This document shows positions 7,110 to 9,534 of a stretch of 9,534 bases of DNA, piece after piece. Each line of letters starts with the position of its first letter. Position 1 is the stretch's first letter. The translations under genes were made by a program, and so were the position numbers. The notes under the pieces were generated by a model that was not told the origin of the DNA, searched no databases, and was given only the letters and a program-made list of their open reading frames with translations. The DNA lies in contig JAKDNC010000091.1 of the NCBI GenBank assembly GCA_030452025.1, positions 1 to 9,534 of the forward strand. The letters run 5' to 3'. Origin of the DNA: Nocardioides sp. (GTDB lineage Bacteria > Actinomycetota > Actinomycetes > Propionibacteriales > Nocardioidaceae).

Positions 7110-8439
7110 ATGCCCCTCAGAGCAGCGGCATTCAGCGCAAAGGCATCCACCGTCAAGGCCCGCGTCGGCGGGCTCCACCGGCACCTGATGCGGATCGAGA
7201 ACCTCCCTCCTGCAGAGCTGCCGCCCTGCAGGACGGGCTCGCGCAGGACATCGTGGGCACAGCGATGCGTGAGTCCCCGTTCTACCGACGCACCTACGGA
7301 GAGCTGGGGATCAATTCCGACACGCTCTCCGACTCGCGGGCGTGGGCCGAGCTGCCTCTGCTCGACCGCCCCACGATCAAGGCCCACCGCGCCGAGTTCC
7401 CCACCACTCAGGCCACCGACCGCGCCGCGCGCCCTGCCCTGACCGGCGGCAGCACCGGAGAGCCTCTGCGAACGATGCATGACGCCCGGGTCCCCACGCT
7501 CGCGCTGAGCTGGCGCTGTACTCCTGGTGGGGCATAGAGCCCTACGACGATCTCGCACGCATCGGGCGCTGGAACGTCAGCAGGTCGGCGGCAGTGAAGA
7601 ACGCCCTCTCTTGGTGGCCCACTCTGCAGTTCCATCTCGACGCCGCGCGAATCACGGACGAGTCGATGACCCGATTCCGCCGCGAGATGACACGGATCCG
7701 GCCGCGACTGTTCGAAGGCTATGCGGGCACCCTGGTCGAGTTCGCCGACTTCCTGGAACGACGCGGACTGCGCGTCCCGGAACCGGCGGCCGTCGCCTCC
7801 ACCGCCGCTCCCCTGACAGCCCCGGTCCGCACCCGGCTCGAGGCCGTGTTCGGCACCCCGGTGTACGACGAGTACCGCGCGTCGGAGTTCGGATGGATCA
7901 CCGGCGAGTGCGCCCAGCAGGACGGTCTCCACGTGTTCTCCGATGTTCATCGCGTCGAGGTCGTCGACGGGGAAGGCTTTCCCGCCGCCCCGGGCGAGCT
8001 CGGAGACCTCGTCGTCACTGATCTTCGCAATGGTGTGTACCCCCTGATCCGGTATCGCACCGGTGATCGTGGGATCCTGCGTGCGGAACCGTGTCCGTGC
8101 GGGCGTTCGCTGCCGATGATGGAGCAGCCTCAGGGGCGCACCAACGACCTGCTGCACCTCCCCGACGGCACCGCGCTGGCGCATCACATCTCCGTGATGT
8201 TCAGCGATCACCCCGAGTCCGTGCGCCTGTTCCAGGTCCACCAGCACGAGGACTACTCGATCACGGTGCGCGTCGTCGAGGGTGAGGGACTCGATGCGCG
8301 AGCGCACATCGAGTCCGCAGTCGGAGAACTGCGGGAGAGGACCCGGAACGAGGTGCCCGTGCGCCTCGACCTGGTCGATTCGCTGCCGTACACCGGCGGG
8401 AAGACGAAGTACATCATCAGCGACGTGCCACGATCCTGA
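7110..8439 (+). pseudogene. CapK/PaaK-like adenylate-forming enzyme, broken by two single-base losses
   Basis: The gene reads through three frames in succession. Frame one starts at the ATG at 7110 and holds the N-terminus (MRIENLPPAEL, residues 27-37). Frame two, from about 7226, holds LQDGLAQDIV, SPFYRRTYGELG and the phosphate-binding loop TGGSTGEP (112-119 after repair). Frame three, from about 7495, holds ARAELALYSWWGIEP, EYRASEFGW (255-263), RYRTGD (315-320) and CPCGR (329-333), up to the stop at 8437-8439. Adding one base at each junction gives 443 residues with all motifs in order, the usual size for this family. PaaK relatives activate carboxylic acids as adenylates and CoA thioesters. 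CapK-type members in capsule and exopolysaccharide clusters have no settled reaction. The start is uncertain: only a weak CGAAG lies 7 bases upstream. It follows the GT2 fusion on the same strand, likely co-transcribed. If the gaps are sequencing errors, the gene is intact. Confidence 0.8.
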
Positions 8440-8447
8440 CCCCGCTC

Positions 8448-8476
8448 CGGTCCTCCACCGAGACCCTCCGGGACCG
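8448..8476. terminator. Weak hairpin between converging genes
   Basis: CGGTCC (8448-8453) pairs with GGACCG (8471-8476) across a 17-base loop, in the 60-base gap between the convergent CapK-like and GT2 genes. There is no T-tract on either side, so it may serve as a weak bidirectional terminator or simply reflect composition. Confidence 0.2.
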
Positions 8477-8499
8477 CAGACTGCACCGGTCGGACAAGG

Positions 8500-9473
8500 T
8501 CACCGCCGACGGCCGCGCCGCTGCCTCGCGTAGGGCGCGGACACGATCCCGACGCAACCTCCCAGCACTCCTATACCGCTCGCGACCCGGCTCTCTCCCT
8601 GCGCCCGCCGTCGGAGGTCGCCGGTGACTCTGCCGAGGATCGCGAGGCCCGTGCACTTGACGAGCTGCCCGGACCCGATCACGATCCATCGTGCGCCATT
8701 GGCCGCCCGAGCCCGGGGTGAGACGGCGAGATTCTGCTCGACCCGCACATGGGTGGCCGCCTGGGCCCGGCGCCTGGCCAGGTTGAAAGCACGTGTGTTC
8801 CGCGCCCTGGGCACCAGATCGTCCACGACCGCCTCGGCGCAGAAGACGATCCGTCCTCCCGCTGCGGTCAGCTGCCCGGTGAACAGGGAATCCTCTCCCC
8901 CAGTCAGCCCGAAGCGCTCATCGAAGCGCAGTCCGAGCCCGCGCACCCGGGCCATATCGAGCAGCAGGTTGTTCGTCGCGGCCCGCTGCAGCACGGTTCC
9001 TGTCCGCACGCCCTCGCGGCGCTGGCCGAGGTAATATCCGCCGGCAGCCACCCACGGATCCTCCTCGCCCTCGAACACCGCGTGCACCGGGCCGCACACC
9101 GCGTCGGCGTCGTGCTCGAGGTACGTGCTCAGCATTCGCACGAGCCATCCGGCGTGGGGAGTCTCGTCGTCGTCGAGGAGGACGAGCACGTCGGCGTCAT
9201 GGGCCTCGTCCAGGAGGCGGTTGCGCGCGGCACTGATCCCCGGGCGCGGTTCAGGGGAATAGCTGATCCGCGGGTCGCCCACGACTCCACGGCCTCCCGC
9301 GCGCTCTCCTCAGGATCGTTGTCGACGACGACGACCCGGTACCGGGAGGGCATTCCCGGGGTCGAGGCGGAGTCCTCGATCTGGTCGAGGATCTTCGGCA
9401 GCAGCGCAGCGAGCAGCTCAGGCCGACGGAAGGTCGCCATCCCCACCACGACATCCGTCGGTGACCGCATCAT
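8500..9473 (-). pseudogene. GT2 glycosyltransferase, interrupted by one single-base loss
   Basis: The first 64 codons from the ATG at 9473 encode VVVGMATFRRPE (8-19) and VVVVDNDPEESA (47-58), the nucleotide-sugar-binding start of a GT2 domain. At 9282 the continuation moves to another frame: GDPRISYSPEPRPGISAARN, LDDDE (100-104, metal binding), DPWVAAGGYY, and GGEDSLF (192-198) to the stop at 8500. Restoring one G between the TCG and the following TGG gives a 324-residue protein of normal family length with all motifs in order. Its order and wording match residues 340-642 of the GT2 fusion, including the C-terminal G-V/M-L-(A/G)-G segment, so the two are paralogues. It is convergent with the CapK-like gene, so it belongs to a separate transcript entering from the right. 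The frame is also open upstream to the window edge, but the strong ribosome binding site supports a start at 9470 or 9473. Unbroken without the missing base, so sequencing error is possible. Confidence 0.8.
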
Positions 9474-9475
9474 CG

Positions 9476-9482
9476 CCTCCTT
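9476..9482 (-). promoter_or_regulatory. Strong ribosome binding site of the right-end GT2 gene
   Basis: AAGGAGG precedes a tandem ATGATG, 2 bases before the first ATG (9473) and 5 before the second (9470). Spacing favours 9470 as the start. Confidence 0.6.
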
Positions 9483-9534
9483 CGCCGGCCCGGACGGACG
9501 AGAGATCCGCGGGCGGCTCCGCCCGGTGGGCTCA

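Noticed and set aside
5825..7558. Minus-strand frame of 577 codons opposite the GT2 fusion
   Set aside because: No recognisable domain, and it lies antisense to well-conserved GT2 motifs and to the start of the CapK-like gene.
9470..9534. Possible end of an upstream gene whose TGA overlaps the right-end GT2 ATG
   Set aside because: Only 20 codons of an Arg/Gly-rich frame are visible, which is too short to claim. Sequence to the right would settle it.

Overview
This is high-GC actinobacterial DNA from what looks like a cell-surface or extracellular polysaccharide locus. Three things point there: near-exclusive G/C at third codon positions, GTG as well as ATG starts, and a lipoprotein plus a PKD/LamG secreted protein of a type common in Micrococcales-like Actinomycetota. 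A genus-level call (Microbacterium- or Brachybacterium-like) would be a guess.

Left part, minus strand (transcribed 4783 to 1). First comes a low-molecular-weight protein tyrosine phosphatase-like gene (4783-4178). Next is a lipoprotein with a long acidic Pro/Glu/Asp stalk and a small Ig-like C-terminal domain (4034-3237). Only 43 bases later a very large secreted protein begins (3193-1) and runs off the window: signal peptide, beta-propeller-like region, LamG jelly-roll, three PKD domains, and the first residues of a further domain. A good sigma-70-type promoter (TTGCGC-N17-TACGAT) precedes the lipoprotein, so the lipoprotein and surface protein probably form an operon.

Middle, plus strand (5102-8439). 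A 642-residue protein fuses two different GT2 glycosyltransferase domains. It is followed by a CapK/PaaK-like member of the ANL adenylating-enzyme superfamily, a class often found in capsule and exopolysaccharide clusters. The CapK-like gene is complete in length (443 codons when repaired) but is broken here by two single-base losses. The 318-base divergent region between the phosphatase and the GT2 fusion holds an AT-rich island with candidate promoters for both directions.

Right part, minus strand (9473-8500). A stand-alone GT2 gene converges on the CapK-like gene. It is a clear paralogue of the second half of the GT2 fusion and is also interrupted by a single-base loss. All three disruptions have the same sign (one base missing) and lie within about 2.1 kb, while the first 7 kb reads cleanly. 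That suggests either local sequence error or a decaying segment.

Inferred working model: the glycosyltransferases and the CapK-like enzyme build or decorate a surface glycan. The phosphatase may oppose a tyrosine kinase that controls its export (no kinase is in the window). The lipoprotein and the PKD/LamG protein would be exposed envelope components. No RNA genes, CRISPR arrays, insertion sequences or attachment sites were recognised.
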